64,000 nucleotides of DNA from the NCBI GenBank assembly GCA_964642725.1, contig CAZXQG010000002.1, positions 88,779-152,778 on the forward strand, read 5' to 3'. The position numbers and the translations under genes are program-made. Shown here in pieces: positions 7,154-15,119 of the stretch. The notes under the pieces were generated by a model. That model was not told where the DNA came from, did not search any database, and saw nothing but the letters and a program-made list of their open reading frames with translations. The stretch is from JAGVPT01 sp964642725 (GTDB lineage: Bacteria > Bacteroidota > Ignavibacteria > UBA10030 > UBA8401). Numbering within the stretch: position 1 is the first letter of the stretch; each line of letters begins with the position of its first letter.

Positions 7154-8281
7154 TCATAATCCCCAGCTGTCTCGCCACCTCAGCACCGGTTTTCCTTGCT
7201 CAAATTGCAAAGGGAGCCAAACGTATCTTCCATCAATTGCGTTTTCCGGTGTCCACCGGTCAGCCATGAAGATAAATGTGTCTTTCTTTCCTTTCACGGG
7301 CAACACATAAGTACTCTGAGAATGGAACGTGGTGATTGAATCTTCTCCTCGACAAGGATTACCAAGTTCAGTCCACGGTCCCCAAATGCTGGGTGCACAG
7401 GCAGACCTCGCGGCATTCGGAGCCCATCCGGTACAATCTGAGCCGATAAAAAAATATTTTCCTTCGCTCGCTTTGAAAAGCGTCGGGCCTTCCATGTAGC
7501 GATTAACAAAGAATCTGGCATACTTGTCCGAATAGTTGAGATAATCGTCCGTAAGCTGCGAGATATGCAGTGTGCTGTTTTCCTCTGATGCATAAATAAG
7601 ATAGGCGGTTCCGTCATCGTCCACAAAAAGATTCATATCCCGTGCCATCTGACCGCTTTCATAATCTCTGCCGAGAAGGTTGAGCGTGTCTGGATGAGCA
7701 GGCAGGCATCCATAACCGCCGCAATATTTCTTTTCCACTTTCTCCGATACGGGCAACTTATGGAATGGCTGGACGTTTATGGGCCAATTCTCAGCATTGG
7801 GCCGAACACTCCGGACATACACAAAAGGACCGGTCGGATTATCTGCGACAGCGATTCCGCTGCGCGCAGCATCATACCCTTTGCCTTTGAGTTCAAGATG
7901 AAACCACATGACGAATTTCTTCGTCTTATTGTTATAGATTACCTTCGGCCTTTCCAGGATACAACCTATGCAGAGTTCATGAGAAGAGTCATTGTCAATT
8001 ACTGGAAGTGCTATCCCTTCGTCGATCCAGTTATAGAGATCTTTCGAAGAATACACATGCACTCCAACTTGCGCGGAATTGCCTGCCTCTCCTTCTATTT
8101 TGTGTTCACCATACCAATAATAAGTGTCGTGATAGAGCATGATACCGCCGCCGTGTGCATTGATATGCTTCCCATTGTTGTCTTCCCAGATCTTGCCCGG
8201 CTGAAAACATGTCTGTTGTCCGTTTGAATAGCACGAACAAACCAACACGACGAATATGATCTGCATAAACTTATTGGCCAT
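7154..8281 (-). CDS. Glycoside hydrolase family 43 protein, exported
   Basis: A 375-residue protein with an N-terminal export signal. The stretch VVLVCSCYSNGQ near residues 11-22 could be a lipobox or an ordinary cleavage site. The mature part looks like a five-bladed GH43 beta-propeller: HINAHGGGIMLYHDTYYWYGEHK holds the early conserved Asp/Tyr region, LERPKVIYNNKTKKFVMW the second conserved block, and YMEGPTLFKASEGKYFF the Glu typical of the general acid. The closest subgroup by eye is the galactanase/galactosidase-like GH43 set; the substrate is unproven. It likely trims plant or algal side-chain glycans outside the cell. It follows the Fe-S protein by 89 bases, inside the island. Confidence 0.85.
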   Translation of the reverse strand: MANKFMQIIFVVLVCSCYSNGQQTCFQPGKIWEDNNGKHINAHGGGIMLYHDTYYWYGEHKIEGEAGNSAQVGVHVYSSKDLYNWIDEGIALPVIDNDSSHELCIGCILERPKVIYNNKTKKFVMWFHLELKGKGYDAARSGIAVADNPTGPFVYVRSVRPNAENWPINVQPFHKLPVSEKVEKKYCGGYGCLPAHPDTLNLLGRDYESGQMARDMNLFVDDDGTAYLIYASEENSTLHISQLTDDYLNYSDKYARFFVNRYMEGPTLFKASEGKYFFIGSDCTGWAPNAARSACAPSIWGPWTELGNPCRGEDSITTFHSQSTYVLPVKGKKDTFIFMADRWTPENAIDGRYVWLPLQFEQGKPVLRWRDSWGL

Positions 8282-8370
8282 GGTAGAGTTTTCTCCTATC
8301 CTGTATTTATTCTTCTTCCATTCGAAAGAGACATACTACTTGACAAACGATAAATGCCTTTTTTTGGCTG

Positions 8371-9150
8371 TCAGCCGTCTGTTTGAACTGCCAATTGATT
8401 CTTGACGTATTTTTTTCTGTTCCAGATGAATTTTATCGAAATTGCCTTTCGATAACAACTGTCGATGCACTTACCGCAAATAAGACACTCTGAATTTGTT
8501 ACGAGCCCGTTATTGTTGGCGACATATTGTGTTATGGGGATCTTCACCAAGCAGTCCCTGTCACATTTGCCACATGAGTTGCACTTATCTGTATCAACCA
8601 CTGGTATCAATCTTGAATATCTTGCTCCTGCTGCACAGAGACTGCCCATCATACATAGGTTTCGACACATCCATCGTCTGTCCAATAACCATCCGAAGAG
8701 AACAGCTCCACCGCAATCGTAGAGCCAGACTTGTTTGTAATGGCTGTCGAAATTCATGTCTAAGAACCCAAGATTAAATTGTAGATGCGTTACAAGCCCT
8801 GATTTCAGATTGAGGAACAAAAATGCGAAAGCAGTGGTAAAGAAGGCAAGCACCACCATCATCCGATTCATTTTTAACCCCCAGCCTGGCTTGCGCCATG
8901 GAATTTTAAACAGAGACTGTTGGCCTGAGAAATCCTGCAGCGTACCAAAGAAACAGACCCAGCCGCATCCGGCTCTCCCAATGAGGGGTGCAAGCACCAT
9001 CAGCCCTCCCCAGATAACAACAACCCACGTAACCACTCCCCAATAAATTGAGTGCCAAATGAAAGCAAAGTTTAACGCTCTGAAAAATATGGGCGTCAGA
9101 ATCAAAAAGACTATTCTGAGCAGCAAATTATAGGTGAACAACTTCTTCAT
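8371..9150 (-). CDS. NapH/CcoG-like membrane protein with two 4Fe-4S clusters
   Basis: A 259-residue inner-membrane protein with about four hydrophobic helices. It carries GCGWVCFFGTLQD near residue 60 (the CxxxC-type signature of NapH/NosR/RdxA proteins) and a second Cys pair near 160 (MCRNLC). Two ferredoxin motifs follow: CNSCGKCDRDC and CLICGKCIDSC. Such proteins pass electrons from the membrane quinone pool to a periplasmic or assembly partner. No nitrate reductase, nitrous oxide or oxidase genes lie nearby, so the partner is unknown. It is inside the tRNA-Lys island. It begins 47 bases from the attC-like site at 9198-9334, so it could be one more cassette gene that has lost its own attC. 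Confidence 0.85.
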   Translation of the reverse strand: MKKLFTYNLLLRIVFLILTPIFFRALNFAFIWHSIYWGVVTWVVVIWGGLMVLAPLIGRAGCGWVCFFGTLQDFSGQQSLFKIPWRKPGWGLKMNRMMVVLAFFTTAFAFLFLNLKSGLVTHLQFNLGFLDMNFDSHYKQVWLYDCGGAVLFGWLLDRRWMCRNLCMMGSLCAAGARYSRLIPVVDTDKCNSCGKCDRDCLVKIPITQYVANNNGLVTNSECLICGKCIDSCYRKAISIKFIWNRKKYVKNQLAVQTDG

Positions 9151-9197
9151 TTTTCATTCCATTGAATGCTGGTTTAAGTTACGGGAAAGCCAACGAA

Positions 9198-9334
9198 GGA
9201 TAACGGACCGGAGCATCTCCGGCGACGTGCGCCAGTTCCATGAGAACATACGCGCGGCACACGTCGCCTTTCCTTAATTTTTTTTTGCGCGCGGCCAAAT
9301 CATCGACTGCTGGATAGCTGAAGAGTGGTTGGGC
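9198..9334 (-). repeat. attC-like recombination site (site 0)
   Basis: Read on the minus strand, it starts with GCCCAAC (9334-9328) 6 bases after the WD40 stop codon and ends with GTTATCC (9204-9198). The right arm GATGCTCCGGTCCGTTATCC parallels that of site 1 (CTTAGCTCGGTTCGTTAGGC). About 137 bp long with GC-rich inverted segments inside. This is the least certain of the four full sites. Confidence 0.45.
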
Positions 9335-9340
9335 GGCTTC

Positions 9341-10804
9341 TCATTTACGTAATTCTGGAATATTCCAAACTGCGATCGCACCATCTCTCGTGAGTCCAAG
9401 AAGATATTTTCTACTAGACGACCATTGCAGCATCTCATATCTTGCTTCAAATGCCGTATTTAATTTTAGGACTAAGGAATATGTCTTCGTATCCCAAATA
9501 TTGATAATTCCATGAATATCGGAAGTTGCTAAATAGTTGCCATCACATGAATACGCCAGACTGCTCGCTTCAGGTTCTAGGAGTTGCTCGATTTTCTTCT
9601 CACGAAGATTCCATATCCTCATAGGGCCATAATGATACGCAACAGCGAGATACATTCCGTCATTCGAAAACATCATATGATGCGGATAATTAGGATCTGT
9701 AACCAAAAGCTTAATAGGCAATTCTTGTGAATTTGTTTTCCAAACAAGAACCGTCTGTGCATTATTTAGTGATGCGGCAAATTGTCTTTCATCCTGAGAA
9801 AATGCCACAAATGTATATGGCTGCGAATCCGTCTTATATCGTTTTAATGATGCACCTGTTTTGGTGTCTATCAAAGATATTTCTTCTTGCGTGCGCGCCA
9901 ATAAGAAGTTCGCATATTGCGAAAATGCAAGTTGACGGATTTCTATTTCTGATGCAGTATTCTCCGTTTCTTCTTCAGAACTATTCTCTTGTTCTGAAGG
10001 TGTTTTCTCTTCTGCTATGGATATGCTCTTTATGGTTTTCCCCGTTGCAGCTGAATTGAAGTTGATAATTCCCGTGTATGTTTCACTGATAGCGATAAGA
10101 TCCTCACCGGAGTGGATAGCTGCCGCCATTCCAATTGCTCCATCACAATGGCTGGTTGACAATAAATGACCGCGCTCGGAATTCCATTTGCATACGACTC
10201 CTTCCGCGTCGATCGTTAACACAGATTCACCATCCACAGAAAATGCAGCTGCTCTTATTCGAGAAGTTCTGTTAACATCTATTCTTATTAAATCTCCGGT
10301 TCTTGCATCCCAAAGCGGAACACTTCCATTTTGAAGACCGCAAACAATCAAGGCGCCATCCGGACTAAACGCGGATGTCTTGACATCAGAATCATGGCCA
10401 GTCAATTCCAATTGCGGTACGGTATCATCCATCCTCCATAAGAGAAGAGTTTTTTCATAATCGTCCCCCATGTGCATATCATGAAAACCGTCGCTTCCTA
10501 ACAAGAGCGTCTTGCTGTCGGGTGAAATAGTTAGAGTTTGAGGAAATCTGTCTTTTGCAGTGAAACGGGTCGAGATTTGCCCTGAACGTAGCTGCAACAG
10601 AGACAGACTATCAGATGATTTATTGAAAACGAGGAATTCTCCATTTGGGGAAAGGGCAATTGCTCTTGCGTCAAGACTGTGAGTAGGTATCGATAATTTT
10701 AGCTCTCCCGTTTTGGTGTTCCATATTTTAATTCCGCATTCGTGCTGAAATCCTCCTCTTGCGATAAGAAGGCTATCGTCCATTGAAAACATGATGTTCC
10801 ACAC
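9341..10804 (-). CDS. WD40 beta-propeller protein, 3' part of a gene split by a stop codon
   Basis: 487 codons from GTG 10804, in the same reading frame as the segment 10829-11422 and separated from it only by a TAA and seven sense codons. It contains many WD40-type repeats, with recurrent FSPDG, LWDARTG, WNTKTGEL, IWDTKTYSL and AVWNI motifs, and an acidic, Glu/Ser-rich insert near residues 260-285. The joined product would be a lipoprotein of about 690 residues. AAGGAGG lies just before the GTG, so the part may be translated by itself, but it would lack the signal peptide. The stop is 6 bases from attC-like site 0. WD40 propellers usually serve as protein-binding platforms; the function here is unknown. 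Confidence 0.7.
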   Translation of the reverse strand: MWNIMFSMDDSLLIARGGFQHECGIKIWNTKTGELKLSIPTHSLDARAIALSPNGEFLVFNKSSDSLSLLQLRSGQISTRFTAKDRFPQTLTISPDSKTLLLGSDGFHDMHMGDDYEKTLLLWRMDDTVPQLELTGHDSDVKTSAFSPDGALIVCGLQNGSVPLWDARTGDLIRIDVNRTSRIRAAAFSVDGESVLTIDAEGVVCKWNSERGHLLSTSHCDGAIGMAAAIHSGEDLIAISETYTGIINFNSAATGKTIKSISIAEEKTPSEQENSSEEETENTASEIEIRQLAFSQYANFLLARTQEEISLIDTKTGASLKRYKTDSQPYTFVAFSQDERQFAASLNNAQTVLVWKTNSQELPIKLLVTDPNYPHHMMFSNDGMYLAVAYHYGPMRIWNLREKKIEQLLEPEASSLAYSCDGNYLATSDIHGIINIWDTKTYSLVLKLNTAFEARYEMLQWSSSRKYLLGLTRDGAIAVWNIPELRK

Positions 10805-10828
10805 GTCCTCCTTGAATCCTTGATATGA

Positions 10829-11422
10829 TTACAGCAATTTACCCGTATCAACATCCCATAAACAGACAAATCCTTTATCGCCAGACGTTGCAATTGTTTT
10901 ATCATCCGACGAAAAAGCGATCTCATTGACTCCGCTTGGTGCAGCAAATTTTCTGAGTTCCACCCCTTTTTGAAGATTCCAAATATGAATATCATGCCAA
11001 TAATGGTCTGTATGGTATTCTTCTGAAGCCAGCAATTGCCCGCTATGCGAAACCGCGCTGCTTGACCCATTAAAGCGGATTGTTTGTACTAATTTGCCGC
11101 TTATAAACTCATGAACTCGGATCACGCTTTGCACAAATGTGGTTACGTCTTCTGCGCGTGTAACAACATATTTTCCATCCTTGATGAATGTAATCTGCCT
11201 AACAGGACCAGATCTTCCGCCTCTCATCCATAATGGCAAGTTCTCAGTTTGCAAACTATCAGAGGGCTCGAAATAACGGGGAAGTGACGTTGTGTCAAAC
11301 GTTGCATTAATAGCAGGTGAAGATTGTTCCGGCGACTGATGATTTTCTTGTTTTGAATGTTGGCATGCGACGAGAAGGAAGATGATGCTTATGACGACAA
11401 ATGAATGAAATCGAATGTGCAT
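10829..11422 (-). CDS. WD40 lipoprotein, 5' part of a gene split by a stop codon
   Basis: 197 codons from ATG 11422, preceded by AAGGAAG at good spacing; an in-frame start at 11470 would fall inside the attC-like site. Residues 1-20 form a lipoprotein signal with lipobox LLVAC. A Gln/Ser-rich linker follows, then the first WD40 repeats (AFSSDDKTIATSGDKGFVCL is typical). It ends VDTGKLL at a TAA. The following codons (SYQGFKEDV) continue straight into the 3' part, so a single CAA-to-TAA-type change would explain the break. Either the gene is a recent pseudogene or a short lipoprotein is made. Translational readthrough cannot be excluded from sequence. Confidence 0.7.
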   Translation of the reverse strand: MHIRFHSFVVISIIFLLVACQHSKQENHQSPEQSSPAINATFDTTSLPRYFEPSDSLQTENLPLWMRGGRSGPVRQITFIKDGKYVVTRAEDVTTFVQSVIRVHEFISGKLVQTIRFNGSSSAVSHSGQLLASEEYHTDHYWHDIHIWNLQKGVELRKFAAPSGVNEIAFSSDDKTIATSGDKGFVCLWDVDTGKLL

Positions 11423-11442
11423 TTTTCTTCCTTTTGATAGCC

Positions 11443-11591
11443 GCCTAACGAACCGAGCTAAGCTGTCCACGACTCTGCGAGCAGCAGGCTCGTAGAGCTG
11501 CTGCTCGCGTTCGATTTTACGACCGGATGTGTGCCCCCAATGATTGCCAGAGCACCATCGCCTTTAGCGTGACTTGAGTCGCTGGTTAGGC
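11443..11591 (-). repeat. attC-like recombination site (site 1)
   Basis: 149 bp. On the minus strand it begins GCCTAAC (11591-11585) and ends GTTAGGC (11449-11443), the complementary R''/R' cores of integron attC sites (RYYYAAC/GTTRRRY). The inner arms CGACTCAAG and CTTAGCTCG match the L''/L' boxes in type and order. The centre carries a 10-bp perfect inverted repeat (CGAGCAGCAG/CTGCTGCTCG). It follows the stop of the fibronectin-type lipoprotein gene by 41 bases, the normal cassette order of gene then attC. Confidence 0.65.
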
Positions 11592-11632
11592 AGTCAATTT
11601 GTAAAGATGAATAGAAAATTAATTTGATGCCA

Positions 11633-12940
11633 TCAATTACCATCCTTCTTCTGCCAACCCTTTGCAAATTCAACCGTCGAATATTTGTTGATGATCCCGT
11701 TATTGTATAGGATGATAAACGATTGCTCGCTCTTGCTGCAACAAACGCCCGTCACAGTAACATCTGGATTGACACCGCCCACGCGCTGTTCATTCACGCC
11801 CGTACTCAAGTTGTAAATGCTCACATCCCGCGCATACGAATCAAAGGTAATGATCCTGGAATCATCAGGATACACAGCCATTCGGTAGAAACTGTTGTAT
11901 ACATTTGTGGCGACACTCTTATAGATTGCGCCGGTCCCACTATTAATGAATGCAAAGGAAGTATATCCTACGGCGATTACATTATTCGATTTATTTTGAA
12001 ATGTATACCGTTCATACGATGATGAGGTTAGGACATTTTTAATGGATAACGACGGTGATATTGTTATCATATAGAACCCAACCGACGTTTGTATGATCAC
12101 TTTGTTCCTATCATTCGAAACATAGGAAGTTTCATAGAAGAATGAATCCTGTAGAGTATCAATTTGCTGGACGAATGTCTTCGTTTGCAGATCGAACACA
12201 TACACAAACGGTCGTTGACTTTGGTAGGCTGAGGCAAGGGCAAGGATCTTTGTATCGTTAGCTATATAAAACATATCATAAAAACCGATCGAATCAGGGA
12301 TCTGTAATGCGGTCTCACTGTCAGGAGAGAGCGTAATGCTTGTCGCATAATTGGAGTTCCAGGTAAGAACCTTGTTTGCATCAGCACTGAATCGAGTTAC
12401 GGAGCCTACATTCCCAATAAGATCTCCGCGATTTCTTGTCGTTACCAGGGACAGATCCGAATAGCGACGAATTTCAAACCCCCAATCAGTAACAATGGAT
12501 ATTAAAGTTCCGTCATCGGACATTGTCATTGAACTGGTATTCTTATTTGTCGAGACAGATTGCAATAACACGCTGGATGAATCATAACTTATTGTCAAGG
12601 TAGTAAAGTAAGAGGTGTCTTGAGCAGTGAAACCGCGAAAACGGTAATAATATTTCTGAGGGGCAACCACATTTGAATCATAGAAATAACTTATAGAATC
12701 ATGTCGTTGTATTACAGAAAACAGAGAGTCTTTGTTTAGAGAACGTTCAACGATAACCGGCAAACCGTAAGCGGAAGGCCAACTTATTTTTACCGTTGTT
12801 TTTGTTATTGATTCGACCGAAATATTATAAGGACCCTGAAGATACTGTGTTGGATAAGATCCGTCATCAACTGGATACTGCTGGCAGCTCGAAAAGAACA
12901 ATGAAAGTATAAAAAACAATAATATCGTCGACCAATTCAT
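11633..12940 (-). CDS. Lipoprotein with fibronectin III-like domain and propeller-like repeats
   Basis: 435 residues. A lipoprotein signal (FFILSLFFSSC near residues 9-19) is followed by an FnIII-like domain (about 38-120; ISVESITKTTVKISWPS opening, YYYRFRGFTAQDTSY near its end). The remaining 300 residues look like WD40/YVTN-type blades with repeated DDGTLISIV, SADANKVLTW and PDDSRIITFD motifs. It is probably surface or periplasmic and involved in binding; no enzymatic motif is seen. It forms a cassette of its own between attC-like sites 2 (upstream) and 1 (downstream). Its architecture parallels the neighbouring WD40 lipoprotein, so both may have similar roles. Confidence 0.75.
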   Translation of the reverse strand: MNWSTILLFFILSLFFSSCQQYPVDDGSYPTQYLQGPYNISVESITKTTVKISWPSAYGLPVIVERSLNKDSLFSVIQRHDSISYFYDSNVVAPQKYYYRFRGFTAQDTSYFTTLTISYDSSSVLLQSVSTNKNTSSMTMSDDGTLISIVTDWGFEIRRYSDLSLVTTRNRGDLIGNVGSVTRFSADANKVLTWNSNYATSITLSPDSETALQIPDSIGFYDMFYIANDTKILALASAYQSQRPFVYVFDLQTKTFVQQIDTLQDSFFYETSYVSNDRNKVIIQTSVGFYMITISPSLSIKNVLTSSSYERYTFQNKSNNVIAVGYTSFAFINSGTGAIYKSVATNVYNSFYRMAVYPDDSRIITFDSYARDVSIYNLSTGVNEQRVGGVNPDVTVTGVCCSKSEQSFIILYNNGIINKYSTVEFAKGWQKKDGN

Positions 12941-12982
12941 AATTAAAGAAATATCTTTATGTGTCGTTTGCGATTATTACCA

Positions 12983-13086
12983 TCTTAACTCGAGCAGAAG
13001 CGAGCTAACTCCGTCCGCCAGATCTGCCGATGTGCAGTATTGAATTCACTATCACGCGCCGCGCGGCTTGACCGACTGGGTTAGGC
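12983..13086 (-). repeat. attC-like recombination site (site 2)
   Basis: 104 bp. On the minus strand GCCTAAC (13086-13080) is followed by CCAGTCGGTCAAGCCGCG, very close in form to the L'' arm of well-known integron cassettes. The other arm reads GGAGTTAGCTCGC and ends GTTAAGA (12989-12983). R' deviates in its last bases, which in integrated arrays belong to the next cassette. It lies 25 bases after the stop of the dihydrofolate reductase-like gene. Confidence 0.65.
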
Positions 13087-13111
13087 GCGCCAAGCTTCTT
13101 ACGCAATATTC

Positions 13112-13675
13112 TCACTTTCGTTCATAGTTGAGTAATACTATTCCGCAGTCAAATGCAGTCGATTTGACTAAGGTTAAGTGTTGTTTCTGAGCCAGTTCTT
13201 TGAAGATCGTCATACCCTTGCCGATGGCAACAGGATTTATGAACAAATGAAATTGGTCGATAAGTCCAGCGCTAATCAAATCCGATACGAAGGTAGCGCC
13301 ACCGTATACGATAATGTCTCCGCCGTTCTTATTCTTTAGGTTTTTAACCTCTTCAATCAAGTCGCCTTTCACAATGTCCGTGTATTGCCAGTCAGATCTC
13401 GCAAGCGTTTTTGTGAAAACTAACTTATGTGTTTCTACCATTTTTTTAGCAAAAACATCAGCAGTTTTCGGATCAGCCAATTGTGAAGCCCAAGTTGGAA
13501 TGAATCCCTGAGCAAGTTTTCGCCCAAGCAAAATACAATCAACTGGCTCCGTGATTTCGATTATATACTCTTTTAGCTTGTCATCCCAATTCCATTCCAA
13601 CCAATCCATTTCGCTGTTCGGCCCTGCAACGAAACCGTCAACACTCATTTGCATTTGTAATTTTAGAATCCTCAT
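13112..13675 (-). CDS. Dihydrofolate reductase family protein (RibD C-terminal-like)
   Basis: 187 residues with the DHFR/RibD_C fold: the opening LQMQMSVDGFVAGPNSEMDWL, the central LLGRKLAQGF and the NADPH-binding KNGGDIIVYGGATFVSDLI are typical of the YwjB/YyaP subgroup. These proteins bind NADPH, but most have no proven substrate; true folate reduction is not implied. ATG 13675 follows GGAG (in aaaggagtaccc). Single-gene cassette: attC-like site 3 lies 47 bases upstream and site 2 lies 25 bases downstream. Genes of this family are known as cargo of environmental integrons, which fits. Confidence 0.85.
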   Translation of the reverse strand: MRILKLQMQMSVDGFVAGPNSEMDWLEWNWDDKLKEYIIEITEPVDCILLGRKLAQGFIPTWASQLADPKTADVFAKKMVETHKLVFTKTLARSDWQYTDIVKGDLIEEVKNLKNKNGGDIIVYGGATFVSDLISAGLIDQFHLFINPVAIGKGMTIFKELAQKQHLTLVKSTAFDCGIVLLNYERK

Positions 13676-13722
13676 GATGGGTACTCCTTTTTTGGATTGT
13701 TAACGTAATACTTTTTGGCGCC

Positions 13723-13815
13723 GCGTAACGAACGAGCTACAGGGACGAAGCCATGGCTCCGTGAGTTACCGCTTATCGCCATAGTGCTCCGTGTGACTTG
13801 AACAACTGGTAAGGT
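13723..13815 (-). repeat. attC-like recombination site (site 3)
   Basis: 93 bp. On the minus strand the left core is ACCTTAC (13815-13809) with arm GTTGTTCAAGTCAC; the right arm is CTGTAGCTCGTTCGTTACGC (R' at 13729-13723). TCAAG and TAGCTCG are shared with sites 1 and 2. The cores are more degenerate than in sites 1 and 2. Confidence 0.5.
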
Positions 13816-13988
13816 TCGCGTGGAGATTTATCAATTCTCTGGCATGTTGTATGCGCCCATTTCAGAACTTATCATTTTCAATTCTTCGTTGTATAGTTTT
13901 GATTGTCATACATGTTTGTCTGTTCTCTAAGAGATCTTTCAATTGTTTCATAACACGATACGCGATTATTACAGTATCGAATGAGCAA

Positions 13989-14390
13989 TTAATTTCTTTG
14001 TAGTAGAATTGCCGGGACATGTAAAGAATCTATTGATCGGAGGGTGTCAATCGCAGAATGCCAATCCGGAATTCCGATATTGTGTAGTGATCCATCCGGC
14101 GATTGTAAAGTCTGCAAAGCTTGTTTTAGATATCTGCGAGCCGGTTCTGGGATTGTCTCAGATACGGAGGAAGGACTTGGATACATTTCCGTAACTGCAG
14201 TATCCCAATTTGCTGTTGATGCAGCTGTGGTGATGCCGCCACATCTCGCACATTTATAGAACCGCCAAAATCGATGATTCTGGCCAGTGTAATCGATACT
14301 CTCAATTTGAGTTTGGTTAATTAGACTAGGAGTTTCAACACTGCAATATGGACAACGGTCAAGATCGAGCTGATTTTTTAGCAATGGCAT
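13989..14390 (-). CDS. Zinc-ribbon protein resembling the N-terminal half of DUF4145 proteins
   Basis: 133 residues. The start MPLLKNQLDLDRCPYCS and the later YKCARCGG give two CxxC pairs of a zinc ribbon. MYPSPSSVSETIPEPARRYLKQALQTLQSPDG resembles the DUF4145-type helix that normally continues for about 80 more residues. Here the last 30 residues do not follow that pattern, so a frameshift or truncation near codon 103 is possible. DUF4145-type domains occur in restriction- or defence-linked proteins as well as alone; the function is unknown. It is the most upstream cassette gene, with a 172-base gap to site 3 and a partial site upstream. Confidence 0.55.
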   Translation of the reverse strand: MPLLKNQLDLDRCPYCSVETPSLINQTQIESIDYTGQNHRFWRFYKCARCGGITTAASTANWDTAVTEMYPSPSSVSETIPEPARRYLKQALQTLQSPDGSLHNIGIPDWHSAIDTLRSIDSLHVPAILLQRN

Positions 14391-14412
14391 ATTTGATCCT
14401 TTTCATGAATTG

Positions 14413-14443
14413 GGTTAACGGACCGTAGCCGGTCTGTTAATGA
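14413..14443 (-). repeat. Partial attC-like site (site 4 remnant)
   Basis: On the minus strand GGCTACGGTCCGTTAACC matches the right arm of site 0 closely, but the left half is reduced to TTAACAGACCGG. The whole forms a short perfect-ended hairpin of about 28 bp. It lies 22 bases before the start of the zinc-ribbon gene, where the edge of the array would be. Too short to be a working attC. Confidence 0.4.
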
Positions 14444-14584
14444 TCATCCCCATAAAAAACAAAAACCTCCATCCTTCAACATCGAATCCAGAGGCTTCAT
14501 ATTTGAACCGTCTCGCTCGAATCGGTCGTCTATTCGCAGAAATGTAACAGAAATCGAAAGGAGAATCAAGTTATAGAGGGCGAC

Positions 14585-14663
14585 GGTAGTGGGCTAATTT
14601 GCACAATCGACCCTTTGGGAGAAGGACAGTGAAGCGGTTTCTAGACCAAACTAGCCCACTACC
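14585..14663. repeat. 17-bp inverted repeat enclosing 45 bases
   Basis: GGTAGTGGGCTAATTTG (14585-14601) is repeated in inverted orientation at 14647-14663 with one mismatch. No T run follows. It could be the ends of a small lost element, a recombination or arm-binding site of the island, or a structured RNA. Confidence 0.5.
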
Positions 14664-14700
14664 TGGGCGACATGACATTTCTATTAAGTAATAACATAAC

Positions 14701-14844
14701 TTCAAACAACTGTACGATCTCGGCGTAGAGGTCGGATATCTTGTTTCGCATCAAGTCGATCAACCGGGAACAAAAGGTCGACTCATTGATATTTTGAAGC
14801 TAAAAAATCTAGTACCCGTTGGAGCAATGTCTGGTGCCAATTAG
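14701..14844 (+). pseudogene. Coding remnant, C-terminal 47 codons of an unknown gene
   Basis: The frame FKQLYDLGVEVGYLVSHQ...LIDILKLKNLVPVG reads like real protein and ends in TAG, but two stop codons stand directly before it and no start or ribosome site is present. I do not recognise the family. It fits the decayed right end of the island. Confidence 0.35.
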
Positions 14845-15119
14845 AGTAAGCATGTCAAAAAGTGTCAATGTTTACGGAACGATCCGATTAGTTTGGACAT
14901 TAATGATACTATAATTCGCTTAAATCCCGCCCTCCGCTCAGGCGGCGAGCGGGGGGAGAAGAGGAAAAATGCATAAGCAGTCGATTCGAGTGGAATTGCG
15001 GTTGTGGACTTATTTGGAATTTGTATACTAATAATACAGATTTTCAAAGACATATGGCAGTCAGGTCACACAAGACTGCACAGAAGCGGCAAATCAAATC
15101 GAATTCGCCGAGTTTAAGG

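Larger units (their letters stand above)
14444..15119. other. Gene-poor right end of the island
   Basis: Between the last cassette and the right attachment repeat I see only an imperfect 17-bp inverted repeat (14585-14601 with 14647-14663), a 47-codon coding remnant (14701-14844) and a GC-rich patch near 14930. No intact gene is supported. Confidence 0.5.

Noticed and set aside
7023..7310. Open frame running into the GH43 gene from the left
   Set aside because: It overlaps the GH43 coding region in antisense and has no support.
14865..15053. 62-codon minus-strand open frame near the right end of the island
   Set aside because: Low-complexity translation with no ribosome site or family signal.
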